Of a DNA stretch of 64,000 nucleotides, positions 1-11,790 are shown one piece after another. Both the position numbers and the translations under genes were made by a program. Within the stretch, counting starts at the first letter, position 1. Each line of letters opens with the position of its first letter. The notes beneath the pieces were generated by a model. That model was not told where the DNA came from and did not search any database. It saw only the letters and a list, made by a program, of their open reading frames with translations. This DNA is from Imbricaverruca yamaguchii (Eukaryota > Arthropoda > Thecostraca > Neoverrucidae), in contig JAOTOL010001502.1 of NCBI GenBank assembly GCA_034440575.1, positions 1,111,001 to 1,175,000 on the forward strand, read 5' to 3'.

Positions 1-733
1 CTCAATTTTTCCATGTCCCCCAGGCCTCAGCTACCTGAAAATCATCATCGAAAAATTATACTTCGTCATTTATGAAGTGAAAATATTTCAGGCGATTGGC
101 AAGAGAATCGCCAATGAATACAAAAAGCCGATCAAGCCAATCAACGGGTTTCACAGGCTATCTGTCGTCCCAAAATATCCGAATGGTAAATCAGCAAACG
201 TTAAACATTTCTGTTTCCACCCAATTCTTGAATAACATGAACCTTGACCATCATCTGCTTTCGCTTGAGTGGAAAATTGTGCTCTGCTGGGAAACAAATT
301 TGCATTATCGCGGAGCTTTATGCATCTTAGGTTACATTCCCTTCGTCATATATTCATATATCTTGAACAAATGTCACTCTGGGTGTACTTGGGTACCTTG
401 AACACTATTGAGGGAAGTCATGGGTAGCCTTAAGCACGTATGTCAAGTTAACGTCGTATTCGTATTCGCATTCAGCGACGAGTTCACCAGAGGCGTATTT
501 GTATTGGCATCGGCATTCAGCGACGGGTTTATGATCGTTCGAATCAGTTACCACAAATGTTTCTGCCTGTACTGAACACACTGGAAGGAACTACATAGGT
601 CTCGCATTACCACTTTAACGGTCAAGGTTCAACGCAAACCGGCTTCTGCGGTCGACTTACATTTTTTTCGCCAAAACCTGCCCACATCTGGTGGTGGTCA
701 CAGGCCACCATGTAAGCTGAGGCTTCCCGTACT
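1..733. other. No gene recognised; unclassified sequence
   Basis: The open frames here (the longest about 100 codons at 96-401) have no recognisable motif or composition bias, so I do not call them genes. The only structure seen is a loose duplication at roughly 450-530, where two stretches ending in CATTCAGCGACG lie about 40 bp apart. The stretch from about 650 to 733 may be 5' sequence of the LINE that follows, but I cannot prove this. Confidence 0.4.
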
Positions 734-1498
734 GTGGAGGTGGCTGGGATTTCTCTAGAGGATAGTGTTAGCAGTGAACGGAGGAGGGGTAGTTCTGGTA
801 GGTCGCAGGAGGGGAAGTGGCATGAGGTCAGGTGGTGGAAGAGTCGGAGACGCGAGGCTAAGGAAAGGGTCAGTGAGTGGCAGGTGGCAGGTGGTAGGAG
901 TGGGAGGAAGCCTAGTCAAACTGCTCAACAAGCAAACATAGCAATATCGAATTGATTCCAGGCACTATCCTGCACCCAGGATAGTAGTAGTGAAGATACG
1001 GTACTGGTCGTAGGTGATTCTCGTGTGCGACATTTAGATCGGGTATTCTGCAAAGGTAGGAGGGACAGGAGGTGCATCACCAGGCCTGGTGTGAAGGTGA
1101 AGGACCTGGTGCCACTGGTTGCACAGGCCACCAGTGATCACCAGTTTAGTACCGTTGTAGTACAGGTAGGGGTGAATAACATAGGTCTTGCTAGGAGTGA
1201 GGAGCTGCTGCATGACTACAGGGTCCTTCTAGACAACCTGAAGGATAACAATAGGAGAGTCATTGTAACTGCAATTTTGCCTAGGGCTGGAGCCTCCCCT
1301 GAGTGGAGCTCTAGGGCACTGGCAGCCAATGCCAGGGTAGGCAAGCTCTGCCATGACAACAAAGGTTTGACCTTTGTTGACGAGTGGTGCAGGTTTTATG
1401 CATCATGGGACCTCTATCGGAGGGACGGCCTGCACTTCTCTGAGAAGGGGGTCCACGTGTTAGACATAGCGTACGAGGATGTCCTTCAGGGAAACTAG
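734..1498 (+). pseudogene. LINE ORF1 with SGNH/GDSL esterase-like domain
   Basis: The frame is open from 734 to 1498 except for one TGA at 953-955. The N-terminal 70 residues are basic and low in complexity (many R, S, E). From about 998 the sequence reads VLVVGDSRVRHL, the GDS block I of SGNH hydrolases with the nucleophile serine. It then has GVNNIG near 1172 (block III with its Asn) and DGLHFSEKG near 1424 (block V, catalytic D and H). Block II is less clear. Such esterase domains are known in ORF1 proteins of CR1/L2 LINEs, where they probably act on membranes or lipids or aid RNP assembly; that role is inferred. All visible catalytic residues are kept despite the stop, so decay of this part looks young relative to the RT. 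The next frame begins 9 bp downstream. Confidence 0.75.
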
Positions 1499-1506
1499 GA
1501 AATGAG

Positions 1507-2433
1507 GTGTGGAGGGATGAAATTGCATTGCCATCTCAGGGATATTCCAATAGTGTCAGCCAAGGCAATAGAACCTCAAAGTCAGCAAATAGGGACAGCA
1601 GTAGTGCAAGGAGGAAGAGTGGTAGTTCATCCAGTGATGAAAGAACTCCTCAGGATGAAAATGCCAAAGGTTGTTATGGAGCATATGTTAAGTGTATGGT
1701 GCTTGATGCTCAGAGTATTCGATACAAATTTGATGAGTTCAAGTGCTATGTTGTTGAGGATGAACCAGATTTTGTTTGCATTACGGGGGCATGGGTCAGT
1801 GAGGGATATTTTGGAGATTACTTGCAGGACTATGAGATCCAGGGATACAATATGTTTTCGTGCAATAGAGGTCCAGCAGTGAAAGGGGGTGGTGTAATGC
1901 TTTATGTGAATAGCTCATTCAGTTCTCAAAAAGTAGCAGATGGGAGAAAAATGTGCCTATGGAGTCCAGTTGGCTTGATGTCGCTGTGGGAAAAGGTGAC
2001 AGCAATAAACTGAGGGTAGGAGCTTTCTGCCGATCAGGAAACCTGCCACATTCTCAGCAATTGGAGCTTGATAAGATGATTTGTGAGGAAATCAGTAGAA
2101 ACATCCAGAGAATGTGACTTACCTTATTCTTGGTGACTTTAATCTAAAAGGATATGAAAATATTGGTGTTGGCTCCCATCATGCAAAATGTTTAGGTAAT
2201 GCCTTGAAGAGGACCTGTTCTTGCACCAGTTTCTAACGGAACCTACCAGGCATGGCTCATTCTTGGACTTTGTATTCTCGGATTTAAGTGACTTGATCCA
2301 AGACTTGACTGTAGGAGAAACTCTGGGAAGAAGTGACCATAACATAGTTAGATTCAAGGCACCTGTAGTGGAAATTATTAAGGATACTTTGGTAAAGGTT
2401 CCTAATTTCAACAGAGCAGACTTTGTTGCATGA
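1507..2433 (+). pseudogene. LINE endonuclease (EEP family) domain, frameshifted
   Basis: This is the target-nicking endonuclease of the CR1-like element. After a serine-rich leader of about 55 residues comes a short NARS-like block (DAQSIRYKFDEF, ~1705). It continues with FVCITGAWV (degenerate version of the usual ISETW), YNMFSCNRG and GGGVMLYV. After a frame change near 2000 the GDFN block is seen at about 2130, and the SDHN block near 2332-2340 within ORF 2221-2433. These blocks carry the acidic and His residues of EEP nucleases. The expected Glu of the SETW block is altered to Gly-Ala and at least two frame changes are needed, so the protein is inactive. The following RT frame starts after an in-frame TGA at 2431-2433. 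Confidence 0.75.
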
Positions 2434-2535
2434 GAGCGGCTTTAAATACCATCGAATGGGAATAAGAATTCTCCAATTGAAATGCCTGTGAAATGTGGGA
2501 AAAGTTAAACTCTTACTTGAAGGAAATTTAGCTTA

Positions 2536-3680
2536 GACATGTCCCCGAAAAACAAAGGCGCAAAAGAAGGGTAGGAAAGCCAGCATGGCTTACACCAGAC
2601 TTGATAAAAGCAATTATGGTTAAGAAAGCTGCATTTAGAGTGTTTAAGGAAGCGTCAAATATCGTAAGTCTAAGGTCGTATCGAAAAGCTAGAGACATTG
2701 TGAAGGAAAAAAAGCAGAGCAGCGAAGCGAGCAAAAGAATCGAATTTGGTTAGGAACTGTAATGGGTACAGCAAAAAGTTCCTTAGTTTCTACAAGCTGA
2801 GTAAAGTTTCTAGCATAATTGGTCCACTGGAACTCCACATAATTGGTCACAATGGGACTATATTGGGTGAGGATAGTGAGATGGTTGAGGAGCTGAGCAA
2901 GCAGTTTAAATCAGTGTTTACGTTGAAAGATATGAATAATCTGACAACCGTACACAATAGTTCAGTGACATGTGATCGGATAAATGCTGTTGATTTCATG
3001 GATAGTGATGTTGTTTTCAAGCATATCAGGAAAATAAAGCCAAACAAGGCAGCAGGACCTGATTAAATTTATGTCAGGGTATTGCGGGAAGCTGAAAAGG
3101 AACTGGCATTTCCGCTTAGTATAATATTTTGTAAATCAGTTTCACAAAATTAAATTCCAACACATTGGAAAAGGGCAAACGTAGTTCCTATTTTCAAGAA
3201 AGGAGAAAGAGGGAAGGTTGAAAACCAAAGCAACCTGACATATGAGAGAAATTGAATTCTGAAGAAACTGGCATATATTAAGAAACTGAATCTGTTTTAA
3301 CTTAGATATAGAAGGCTGAGAGGAAATCTCATCGAGGTCCTCAACTTTGTCCATGGTCTGGAGAAGGGATATCTCAGGGGAATCTTTTTATTTAACAAAA
3401 GTGATGCAATTAGAGGTCATCAATTCAAAATTAAAGTTAACCACAGCAGGACAAGTTTAAGACAGTCGTTTTTCACCAAGAGGGTAGTAGAACAATGGAA
3501 CCAGCTGCCAGAAACCATTGTCAGTAGCAGCACATTGCACATCTTTAAAACAGCATGGACAATCATAAGAATAGAGGGCTTGCTTTTCAGCATTCCAGGG
3601 AGTGCTGATCGACGGATTTGTTGGGCAACTGATTTGAGAGTCAAGAGTGCATCCAAGAAGGGCCCTTGTGGCTCATAGTT
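2536..3680 (+). pseudogene. LINE reverse transcriptase remnant lacking its catalytic core
   Basis: From 2536 to 2751 a basic linker reads as PEKQRRKRRVGKPAW and so on, typical of the region between endonuclease and RT ('K.aWmt..l...i..K'). ORF 2746-3066 covers the RT N-terminus and ends in IRKIKPNKAAGPD, the usual 'lk.nKaaGPDgi' block, then hits a stop. The next block (TH-WKRANVVPIFKKGER, ~3157-3210) corresponds to RT motif 0/1. The palm motifs, including the catalytic (Y/F)ADD box, are absent. From about 3300 the C-terminal tail resumes with RRLRGNLIEV, FTKRVVEQWNQLPE and SADRR. The missing 1 kb or so points to a single internal deletion near 3225-3290 rather than gradual decay. Confidence 0.75.
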
Positions 3681-3715
3681 GCACTGATCTTTTATGTCTT
3701 TATGTCCTTATGAGA

Positions 3716-4590
3716 CGGAAAGTTCCACCAAAATGAACAAGTTTCACTCCTTATCATTGCATTTGTACATGCAGTTTTATGTCGTATGTGCTGGTCCCGA
3801 TTTCACAATCACCACAGAGCAATGCCGTAAGTACGTTGCCCACTTGTAGGAGGCAAACATAAAATATTTGACTATGGTTTTATGGTAGTAAACATAGACA
3901 CACAATAACCTTTCCAATGCTTTCCTGATTTACGGGTAGACATTTTCATGCAATGACAACCAAGTCAGATAAAGGGTCTGACACTGAGGACATGTGCCAT
4001 CCACATGGAAAGTGGCGTCCCGCCGGCCGGGAAAAGGCGACGACCCTTTGAAAGGTTCCATTGCGCCCGCTCGAATTGTTCAACCAAAGGCGCCCATATG
4101 AAAGAAAATGACACCCCTTGAAAAGAAATGCACCCCTTCGGGAAGGACCTAGTGCAATCCGTCCCATGGAATCTTTAAGCCAGTGGCGCCCCTCCAGGTG
4201 CTTTCGCAGTGGCGCTGCTCCAAAGAAATGGCATCCCTCCAGACAAGTGCCCACCCTGGCAATTCCCGGATCTAGTCCTGATTACACCATTGCTCTCTCG
4301 CGGTATGAAATCCGGCTGGTTATAAAATAGTGCGCATTCACACGTGGTTTCTGTTGCAAATTTCACAACTTCCGTTGAACCATTGTGGAAAGCCTGTACA
4401 GAACATCAATGTGGCATTATAAATTTGAAACCAGCGATGAGAGTACCGTATGAGTAGGTTATGATGGATTTCTTGGAGAGCTCCTGCTCATATAGGATAT
4501 GAGTGCCTGCTATCACAACAGCTGTAAATATAAATATATTTAATCCCCCTATTTCTATTACACTCCATCATTGTACACACACCGGACCCT
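3716..4590. repeat. Unclassified; degenerate short repeats around 4010-4270
   Basis: No gene is recognisable. Between about 4010 and 4270 short units of the type GAAATGGCGCCCCTCC or AAATGACACCCCTTG recur with 20-60 bp spacing in one orientation. This suggests an old degenerate tandem repeat. The overlapping reading frames on both strands here are explained by this repetition and are not called. Confidence 0.35.
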
Positions 4591-5950
4591 CGACGCCTTT
4601 GAAATTGTTTTGATATCTCATCATTCTGACAACGTACGGCAAGCCACGTCGAATGACACCCACATAATGCAAATGCAAGTTATAACGACGAAAAGCGAAG
4701 AATGTGAAGAATTAAAGCTAACCATTGACCTTGAGGCTTGACTAGACATGTACCGGGTTAAAATGTTACTCGAGGGTTGCCCACAGGTTATCTCATGACA
4801 ACAAACATGGGCAGCTTGGTGAGAAAACGAAGAAGCGCGGGGAGACCAATTAAATGACCTTGAAAAAACCTTTGACCTTGAAAATTAATATGATTTCTGA
4901 ACAGTTTGCTAGAGTACCTCACGGCACGTTGAAAGACACCCACGTGATGAAAATTGAGGACATAGCGACGAGGCGCGATGACTTCGAACAATTTGAACTA
5001 AACTTCCATCTTGTGGCTTTGTAGCGAAGTATCCTGTGGTGAACTTTGAACACATAAATTTAGCCCAGACACTCCTCCGTTCCTGTAACGGCAGATACCG
5101 CAACAGGAAATCATCGATCACGGCGCCGACCGGTATTTGCTTATCAGGCAGTTGCCGCCAGCCCGGCTGTCGAGGCCAGTGGCTATTGTGACCACTCCCT
5201 CCGGGCAAGGTTCGTAGTTGACACGGAGACGCATCATAACCTCCACAGGTCGTAACCTCCACAGCTCACAACCTCCACAAATTCAACACATCGCAGCGGT
5301 CGTAACCTGCACAGGTCATAACCTCCACAGGTCCGCAGCGGTCATAACCTCCACAGGTCATAACCTCCACAAGCCCGTAGCGTTCATAACCTCCACAGAT
5401 CATAACCTCCACAGGTCGTAATCCCCACAGGTTGCAACCTCCACAAGTACGAAGCGGTCATAGCATCAACAGGTCATAACCTCCACAAGGCCGCAACGGT
5501 CATAACCTCCACAGGTCATAACCTCCACAAGTCCATTGCGTTCATAACCTCCACAGGTCATAGCCTCCACAGATCATAACCTCCACAGGTCGTAATCCCC
5601 ACATGTTGCAACCTCAACAAGTACGAATCGATCATAACCTCCACAGGTCATAACCTCCACAACTCCGCAGCGGTCATAACCTCCACAGGTCATAACCTCC
5701 ACAAGTCCGTAGCGTTCATAACCTCCACAGATTCAAGAACTACATAATTTTATTGAAGCATCATTTCAGCTAGCTATCGCTAGGTAGGATCACGGTCGAG
5801 GCATTATAGCAACGGATATTGAATGAATGTCGTGCGATTGAACGTTGAAGCATAGATAACAATATTTCTCATTAGATGGCAGGATGTGTCGTTGAATACG
5901 CTTTTGCTGTGTGCGCGCATTGTTAACTTTTCAGATGTCGGTAACCGGCC
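4590..5950 (+). repeat. Dispersed repeat family A (copy 1) with internal minisatellite
   Basis: Parts of this stretch recur elsewhere in the window. Positions ~4770-5010 resemble 27540-27760. Positions ~5040-5205 resemble 29200-29330, sharing CCGGCTGTCGAGGCCAGTG with one variant. Positions 5730-5900 are the reverse complement of about 25500-25690, sharing ATTTCAGNTAGCTATCGCT. The minisatellite at 5218-5731 has its counterpart at 25690-25880. The pieces are therefore a real dispersed repeat, probably a large nonautonomous element, whose ends I cannot define. No coding capacity was seen. Confidence 0.5.
5218..5731 (+). repeat. Higher-order minisatellite, core CATAACCTCCACAGGT
   Basis: About 30 degenerate copies of a 16-17 bp core CATAACCTCCACAGGT lie head to tail. 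Two or more cores are grouped and separated by a short spacer of the form G(C/T)AGCG or GAAGCG. This gives a ~42 bp higher-order unit, alternating with a longer unit that includes CGTAATCCCCACAGG and TTGCAACC variants. The same core occurs in reverse complement at 25690-25880. The regular look is tandem repetition, not unique spacers, so it is not CRISPR-like. Confidence 0.85.
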
Positions 5951-7044
5951 GTCGCCCCGTGGAAAGCTGATATGCGGCGCAGTGGCGGATGCAGAGTACG
6001 AACACCCTGCTCAGACCCGTTTGTATCAGATTTCACGGCTACCTAAAATGTTGAATACATTGTGATTCTCGCGCAATATTTGCGTTATCCGCTCCGAATA
6101 TGCCGACTAATCATACCCTGGTGACGCCATTAATCAGCTGTCTGGGGAAGGAACTGAGAAAGCGCAGCGTCTGTGGCGCGAAAGTAGACGGTTCGCGTCG
6201 CGAAACAGTCATGGTGTCGCTGATGAAAAGCTAGGGAGGCCTAAGTGGGTGACATGGCACTTTGGCCCGGAGTGGGTGATTCGGAGTTTGGTTTGGAAAA
6301 TCGCCGACCGTTTTTTTTTGTGGTGAATATGGGATCAGGGGTCGTGGGGAACTTGGGAATTCTCACAGTTTTGGGAATGTTTTCTCTACATTTTTCTTCC
6401 AAAAATTTTGATTTTTGCTGGGTCGGTGAAGTAGGATTATTTGACGGTATTTTCTTACCTTCTGAGTGACCGTGATGCCCATTATAATACATGAGCATGT
6501 AATTCAAGCCGGTGGTTCGGAGTTCGCGTCTCGGAAACAACATTTTGCTACAGCAAATATTGATATTAATATTCAAATATCCAAAAATACCGGCGGAAAA
6601 AGCCCCCATGTCGCATCTTTTGTGCAGTTTTTGGAACTTTTTTTGAAAACGTTTCTTTCAGATTAACGATTATATTCAAATAACGTAGGCAATTGTAGAG
6701 TGTACTGGAGTGTAGATCATTCAAAATTGCATATTTTCTTCATTTTTGATTATGGGATGCACAGCTCCCGTGGCAACACATTTTGTCTGAATGGAAACTC
6801 CACCTTGAGTACAAACCTATCCGCTGTAGTGTTTCCGCTGTAATTGTATGTTTCTGTGGGTGTTTTGCTTTAAAATCTACTGGCAGCCGAAATTTGTTGG
6901 ACCAGAATTTCCTCCAACAAAGCATTTTTTTATTTCGATTAGAATCCGGTGATTGTTCGCGTCGCGAAACCGTCACGGTGTCGCTGATGAAAATGTGCAT
7001 TAACCTGCGAGAACTGGTTACCCATAGTTCATTATAGTCTCCTG
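5951..7044. other. No gene recognised
   Basis: The stretch contains a 74-codon frame at 6245-6469 and an antisense 122-codon frame. Neither shows a domain. There are T-rich stretches such as the T-run near 6313. The phrase GTTCGCGTCGCGAAAC occurs twice (about 6189 and 6957), in each case followed by TGGTGTCGCTGATGAAAA or a close variant, so the interval is itself a short direct duplication or is bounded by two copies of one repeat. Confidence 0.35.
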
Positions 7045-7612
7045 CCTCTTGTCCACCCGAGTTGCATTACGAGTTGGCTGTCTTTTACTTGCATGCCGCA
7101 TGAAGCGAGTGCAGAACTGCATAAACTTCGCGGCTAGGCTGGTCACTGGAAGACGGAAGCACGACCACATCTCGTCCTCTCTGCGCGAGTTGGGCTGGGA
7201 TAAGATTGAGGAGATGGTGCGACACCGTGACCTGTGCAACGCACACAAAGCCGTACACGGCGCGAACTGCCCGCCTGCCATCAGGGAAATGTTCGTTGAA
7301 CGCTCGGCTGTGTCTGAGAGAAACACTCGTGCTACCGATGCTGGGGCACTTCACCTGCAACGGTGTAGGTTAGCAGCTACCCAGCGGGGCTTCTCCTACC
7401 GCTCTACTCTCCAGTGGAATGCGCTTCCCGGTGAAGCACGCGACACAACTAGCCGTGCAACCTTCGTGCGTGCTATCAGCATTAACTAGGTAGCTAGGTG
7501 CTTTACAATTGTATCTAACGTGATGGCAGGAATGTGATCAGTTGACTAGGTATTTCGTGAGTACCACCATGTGGCAGTGCCTAATAAATGACTTGACTTG
7601 ACTTGACTTGCA
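7045..7612 (+). mobile_element. 5'-truncated LINE, 3' end with (ACTTG)n tail
   Basis: A C-terminal RT-protein frame (7049-7489) is followed by about 95 bp of 3' UTR and four tandem ACTTG units at 7590-7611. The order of coding tail, short UTR and simple-repeat terminus is the hallmark of a 5'-truncated non-LTR retrotransposon copy. The RT and endonuclease domains are absent. I could not identify a target-site duplication. Confidence 0.7.
7049..7489 (+). pseudogene. C-terminal region of a LINE RT protein
   Basis: The frame is intact over 146 codons, but it represents only the last domain of an ORF2 protein. The block VQNCINFAARLVTGRRKHDHI near the N-terminus is the 'lQN.aaRli....r.dhi' motif of CR1/L2/Rex1-type LINEs (C-terminal to the RT thumb). 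Further on, SSLRELGWDKIEEMVRHRD and, near the end, STLQWNALPGEAR then SRATF match the 'W..LP..vr...s...Fk' tail. No catalytic residues are expected here and none are seen. The ATG-less start is arbitrary: the element was truncated somewhere between about 7030 and 7100. On its own the piece has no predicted activity. Confidence 0.75.
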
Positions 7613-10008
7613 CGGTGTTGGAAACCATCACATAATTGGTCGGTATGCGTTGTATCGCAAAGTGGGTGCAAGTCTTGTAGCAGCTGGCATGTGTTCGCAG
7701 ACTTTATTTCTTTCAACCAACCTCTGGCGATTCTATTCCCGTTCAAGAAATAAAACATCACACCGTCCGATGCGCAGTCAATTATTCAAAAAATGCAGAT
7801 TTCCTAAATCTGTTACTTCGAATTTGTGTCCATCAATTCCAACGACTTCCGAATGGCCATAGAATACTCCCGAATGTAATGATAAGAAAATACGCATTCA
7901 CTAAAACATTGAAATAGATCTCAATCCCCCCAAAAAGATAACGGTTTGCGTAATCGTGATAAGCCATACCATTGGTTAACATGACCTCCCAGTATGCTAT
8001 GAAACAGGTCTGTCTAGGCTCAATGCGCCCTCGTGTATTATCTATTCCTGGCGTGTGACATATAAACTGTCCGCTAAGCTTTATATTGTGGTATCTTGCC
8101 AACGTAACGTCTTTAGAACCGGGCCCTCTGGATCGGCCAATCGAGTTAAAATCTCCATGACGTGCAACAGTGCATGACCAGATTTTCATTTTTGGAAAGC
8201 TGTATGTTTTCAACTTCATGTTTGCACACCCAGAAACAGAGATCACGGACCCAGCAGGCAGCATTTATTTCCAACCTTCCCACCACTCCTGGGATCTCCG
8301 GCAGTGCACTGAACTGCACATTGTATACTGATGAATGTACGGATCAATCGGGAGGGACGGAGTAAGAGCAGGAGAAAGCTACTCTGTAGACGTCTCTGGG
8401 TACAGCAACAGAGATGGGATAACATCGACTACTTTAGCAGTTATTTGCTAACGCCACTGCCATAGAACATCTTTTATGCAAGGGATTCGCAAACTGTTCG
8501 CTGGGCGCGAGATAGGCTGTGGTATGCAAGCCAGGGTTTTATGTTGTTAACTGTAAAGAACATGCCTGGAAAATCTATCGTCCCTCTTCTCCCAAAACAA
8601 CTTTCGACTTCCCAATCATAGACAGGCCTAGGAAAAGGAAAAGATGAGACATTCGCCCCCCACGCCCAGGTCGTGAGAGCCAATAAAGCGTCATATTATG
8701 AAGGTGGCAGGCCGATATCATGTGTATGGTGCAGTAACGATTGTGTCTGACCCCGTATTGGGAGGGATTTGTGACCTCTTCGCTGCGGAGTGTTTGTTTT
8801 TGTTGTTGTTTCGACACTCATGTTCCCAAGCACCGACTGTTGTACATGCACTGCGAGTCACCTGATGATCCCGGAAGGTGCGCCCGGGGGAATCAGTTTG
8901 GGTGAATGTGCTGTATTCCATTGGCTTTGCGTACTTTGACGTATACGCATGCCAATGAGCAAATGAGTTTTAATGGTGTAAAGCACTAAATGTCCATACA
9001 TGCACATGCAAAACATCCAATGGTGCAGCCAGAAGCCTGAGGAAGGGAAGATATCATTCGTTCCTTGCTGCTGACCTTCGCAGTCAGTGCCACAACCTTG
9101 GACGTAGCTAAGGGGGTGACTGGGTCGGTCAGCCCATCCTTGGAATTCCACGGGTCCATGACACGGCCCGAGGGCCATGCTAGTGGCCCATTCGCACTCC
9201 TCTGCGCTATTGTCTTGGAGGAGACAGAAAGTTCAACATAACTTGTTATGGCTGTTGTTGGGAGCCTAAGAACGCCTCCAAGCCCTTGCAAATAATTACG
9301 GGCCCTTTGAGATGTATACGATGTACACAAGGGGTGGGAGAAGGAGATATATTGGGACGCTGGAATCCCTCCCACACATCTATAATTATCTACAATTAGT
9401 TGTGGGAACATGAATAGGGAACACTTATTGAATCAGCAACACATCGAAATCATTCCTTTTATAAGCAACTGTATTCGTGATCCATACTTCTGCAATAGCG
9501 CTTTGGCCAGTTGGCCGTTGGCCTTCTCATACTCGCACAAAAAAAACAAACAACGAAATAAAAACACAAACACACCCAAATGTAAACCTAGACGAGATCA
9601 TTGCTTTCGAATAAAGTCTCTTGTCGACACCCACCGTATTTAGCTACAATCGCTTCAGTCAACATGGAAGATGGCTCATAAAATGGCCATGCAACAGATA
9701 TCGAACGAGAGCCATGCGGGAAGCAACAGCATCGTGGAGGCGGTTGACAGCTTCAGTGTGTACTGACATTCGGTTGTGAACACATAGCAAATATTCATCA
9801 GCAAATATACATGGCTTTGTATTGTCGGGGATCGATATGGCATGTCCATTATGGCACCAACCCCGCTGGTCGGGTTCAGTGTGACCCAGCGACGTAGCTG
9901 ATGATTAGCGATTGCAATATAATCCCACAACGTGTGGTCGACCACGAGTTGCTAAAATCACGGCATCAGCCTACCGCAAGGCTCCGTGCCATCTGGCGCG
10001 AGCCGTTC
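7613..10008. other. No gene recognised
   Basis: Many 60-140 codon frames overlap on both strands, for example 7833-8264 minus and 8986-9411 minus. None contains a family motif, and the frames shadow one another. There is an A-rich tract at about 9538-9585. I see no repeat linking this interval to others in the window. It may be unique host intergenic DNA or very old repeats. Confidence 0.35.
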
Positions 10009-10236
10009 CGTGGCCGGCGGCACCTAGCTGTCGACGTGGTCAGCCAACACACTGACACGCACATGACGGCGCACACGTGGCCGGCTGGACCTAGCTGCCG
10101 ACGTGGTCATCCAACACACTGACAGACACACGTGGCCGGCTGGACCTAGCTGTCGACGTGGTCAGTCAACATACTGACACGCACATGGCGGCGTACACGT
10201 GGCCGGCTGGACCTAGCTGTCGACGTGGTCAGTCAA
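10009..10236 (+). repeat. 67-bp tandem repeat, about 3.4 copies
   Basis: Units begin with CGTGGCCGGC at 10009, 10076, 10131 and 10198, giving spacings of 67, 55 and 67 bp. The 55-bp unit lacks 12 bp around the CACATGACGGCG segment. Each unit contains GTCGACGTGGTCA (one unit has CCGACGTGGTCA) and CACGTGGCC. The open frames across this stretch (9901-10122 and 10158-10466) result from the repetition. Confidence 0.9.
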
Positions 10237-11080
10237 CACTGGAAGCCGAAAACCAATCACACGTGGTCGACGTTGTCAGCCCATCACACTTGGAGCCGAA
10301 AGAAGTCATGCCGGGGTTCTTGAATATCACAACGGGGACCCCAAAGGGATCGGCGGGCCCTGAAAACCACGCTGAGCCTGAAGATACCCAAAAATTTGCG
10401 CCCGGACCCCTCAAGATAGATGGCACTGATACCCCAGAAATCACATCGGGAACGCCCAGTAAATGAAGCCGGCACAAAAAAAAAACAGTCCGGTCATGGA
10501 AAATCACTTTGTGGTCCCAGCAATCGCTCCAAAAGAAAACCAGACGTGTTGGGGCCCCAAAGACGTGTCGAGGCCACTAAAACTCGCGATAGGTATCCCA
10601 ACAAATGATGATATGGTCCAAAAATCGCACTTACACCAAAAAACGTCGTGCCGCTGACCTTTGAAATCACACTAGGGATCCACAGAGTAACTCCGGTACC
10701 CGACAAATCGCAGCTGGCTTCCCAAAACTTCTCATGTTACTCTGCGGCCACAAAAATTGCGTCAAAGACCCCCAAAAAGCGTCGGGCTCTGAAGAGAAAC
10801 ACGTGAGAGCACAAAAAAATGCACCAGGAGCCCGAAATATCGTACCAGGGTTCACAAATATACCGCAGGAGGCTCACAAAAACAAAAGTCGACCCCAATA
10901 AATCGCAAAGGGAGTATATCGAGTCCATACGAGAACTAGAAAATTTAGAACAGGTCCAGAAGGAAAAATATCCTGGGGACCCTTCTAATCTGAAGGATGC
11001 CATCGGCTGAAAAAAAAACTCGTTGAGCAGCCGCAGTGCCACGCTAAAGAGGCAAATCCCCCTCCATCCTAACGAGGTGG

Positions 11081-11174
11081 GCTCCCAAGAACCCATGGGC
11101 GCTACATAACCAGTAGCAGTTGATGCGCCCCTGAGCCCAAATAATCAATCAATCAATCAGCTCCCAAGAACCCA
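11081..11174 (+). mobile_element. Ultrashort retroposon, copy 1, with 15-bp target-site duplication
   Basis: The direct repeat GCTCCCAAGAACCCA occurs at 11081-11095 and 11160-11174. It encloses a 64-bp insert (11096-11159) that starts TGGGCGCTACATAACC and ends in tandem CAAT units (AATCAATCAATCAATCA). The insert can fold: GGGCGC (11097-11102) with GCGCCC (11125-11130), and inner AAC (11108-11110) with GTT (11119-11121). The paralogous locus at 17018-17033 has a single uninterrupted copy of the target, which confirms insertion. See the matching copies at 59349-59437 and 61612-61700. Confidence 0.88.
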
Positions 11175-11790
11175 AAAATCGCGCCGGGGACCCCCAAAAT
11201 ATTCATACGGCAAGATATATTTGCGTCGGGGCCTCAGAATAAATATAGATATCAAGACAAATAAATACAAATAAATACAACGGATACCAAAGAACTTGCA
11301 CCGAACTCGAATATTTGCGCCGGGGAACGCTAAATTCGCGTGGGGTCAGATAAGTACAACGCGCCCTGTGAATTAGCGCTAACCCCCTCCCCAAATGTCG
11401 TGCATGGGACTCAAAATTCCTGTCGGTAGTTGCATAAATTCTGGTCGAGGCATGAATGATTCCCTCCGGCTCCCAAAGATTGGCGTCGATGTCCCCAAAT
11501 AAGCACAGCATGTCCCCAAAATCGCAACGGAACCCGACAAGAATCAAGCCGGAACCCTGCAAAATAAACAGAGATTCGGAAAAAATAGATGTTCGAGCCA
11601 GGAAAATCACCCCTTAGTCCAAACATACCACCAGATGCCTTAACAAATCACATTCGGCACTGGAGCTCGACAAATCGCAGCGGGACACAAAAACAAATGT
11701 CGCCGAGGGCCCGAAAAATGAGGGCGTGGCTCGGACTTTACATAATTCAGAATAAGTCACCAAGAACTGTCGAGCCCAGAAAGCTGACGT

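Larger units (their letters stand above)
734..3715 (+). mobile_element. CR1-like non-LTR retrotransposon, decayed and internally deleted
   Basis: In order on one strand it has an SGNH/GDSL esterase-like ORF1, an apurinic-type endonuclease, the N-terminal part of a reverse transcriptase, and the C-terminal part of the RT protein. It ends in a 3' tail with repeated TTTATGTC units. The RT catalytic core is missing: the frame passes from the 'THWKRANVVPIFKKG' region (about 3157) almost straight into the C-terminal 'RYRRLRGNLIEV' region (about 3300). An SGNH ORF1 followed by endonuclease and RT is the known layout of CR1/L2-type LINEs. The 3' end (GGGCCCTTGTGGCTC then the TTTATGTC tail) matches the minus-strand fragment at 48438-49291, so both belong to one family. 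No target-site duplication was identified. Confidence 0.8.

Noticed and set aside
5218..5731. CRISPR-like regular repeat array
   Set aside because: The units are contiguous variants of one core without unique spacers, and the genome is eukaryotic.
8986..9411. 141-codon minus-strand gene
   Set aside because: Overlapping frames of similar length and no recognisable domain or splice signals.
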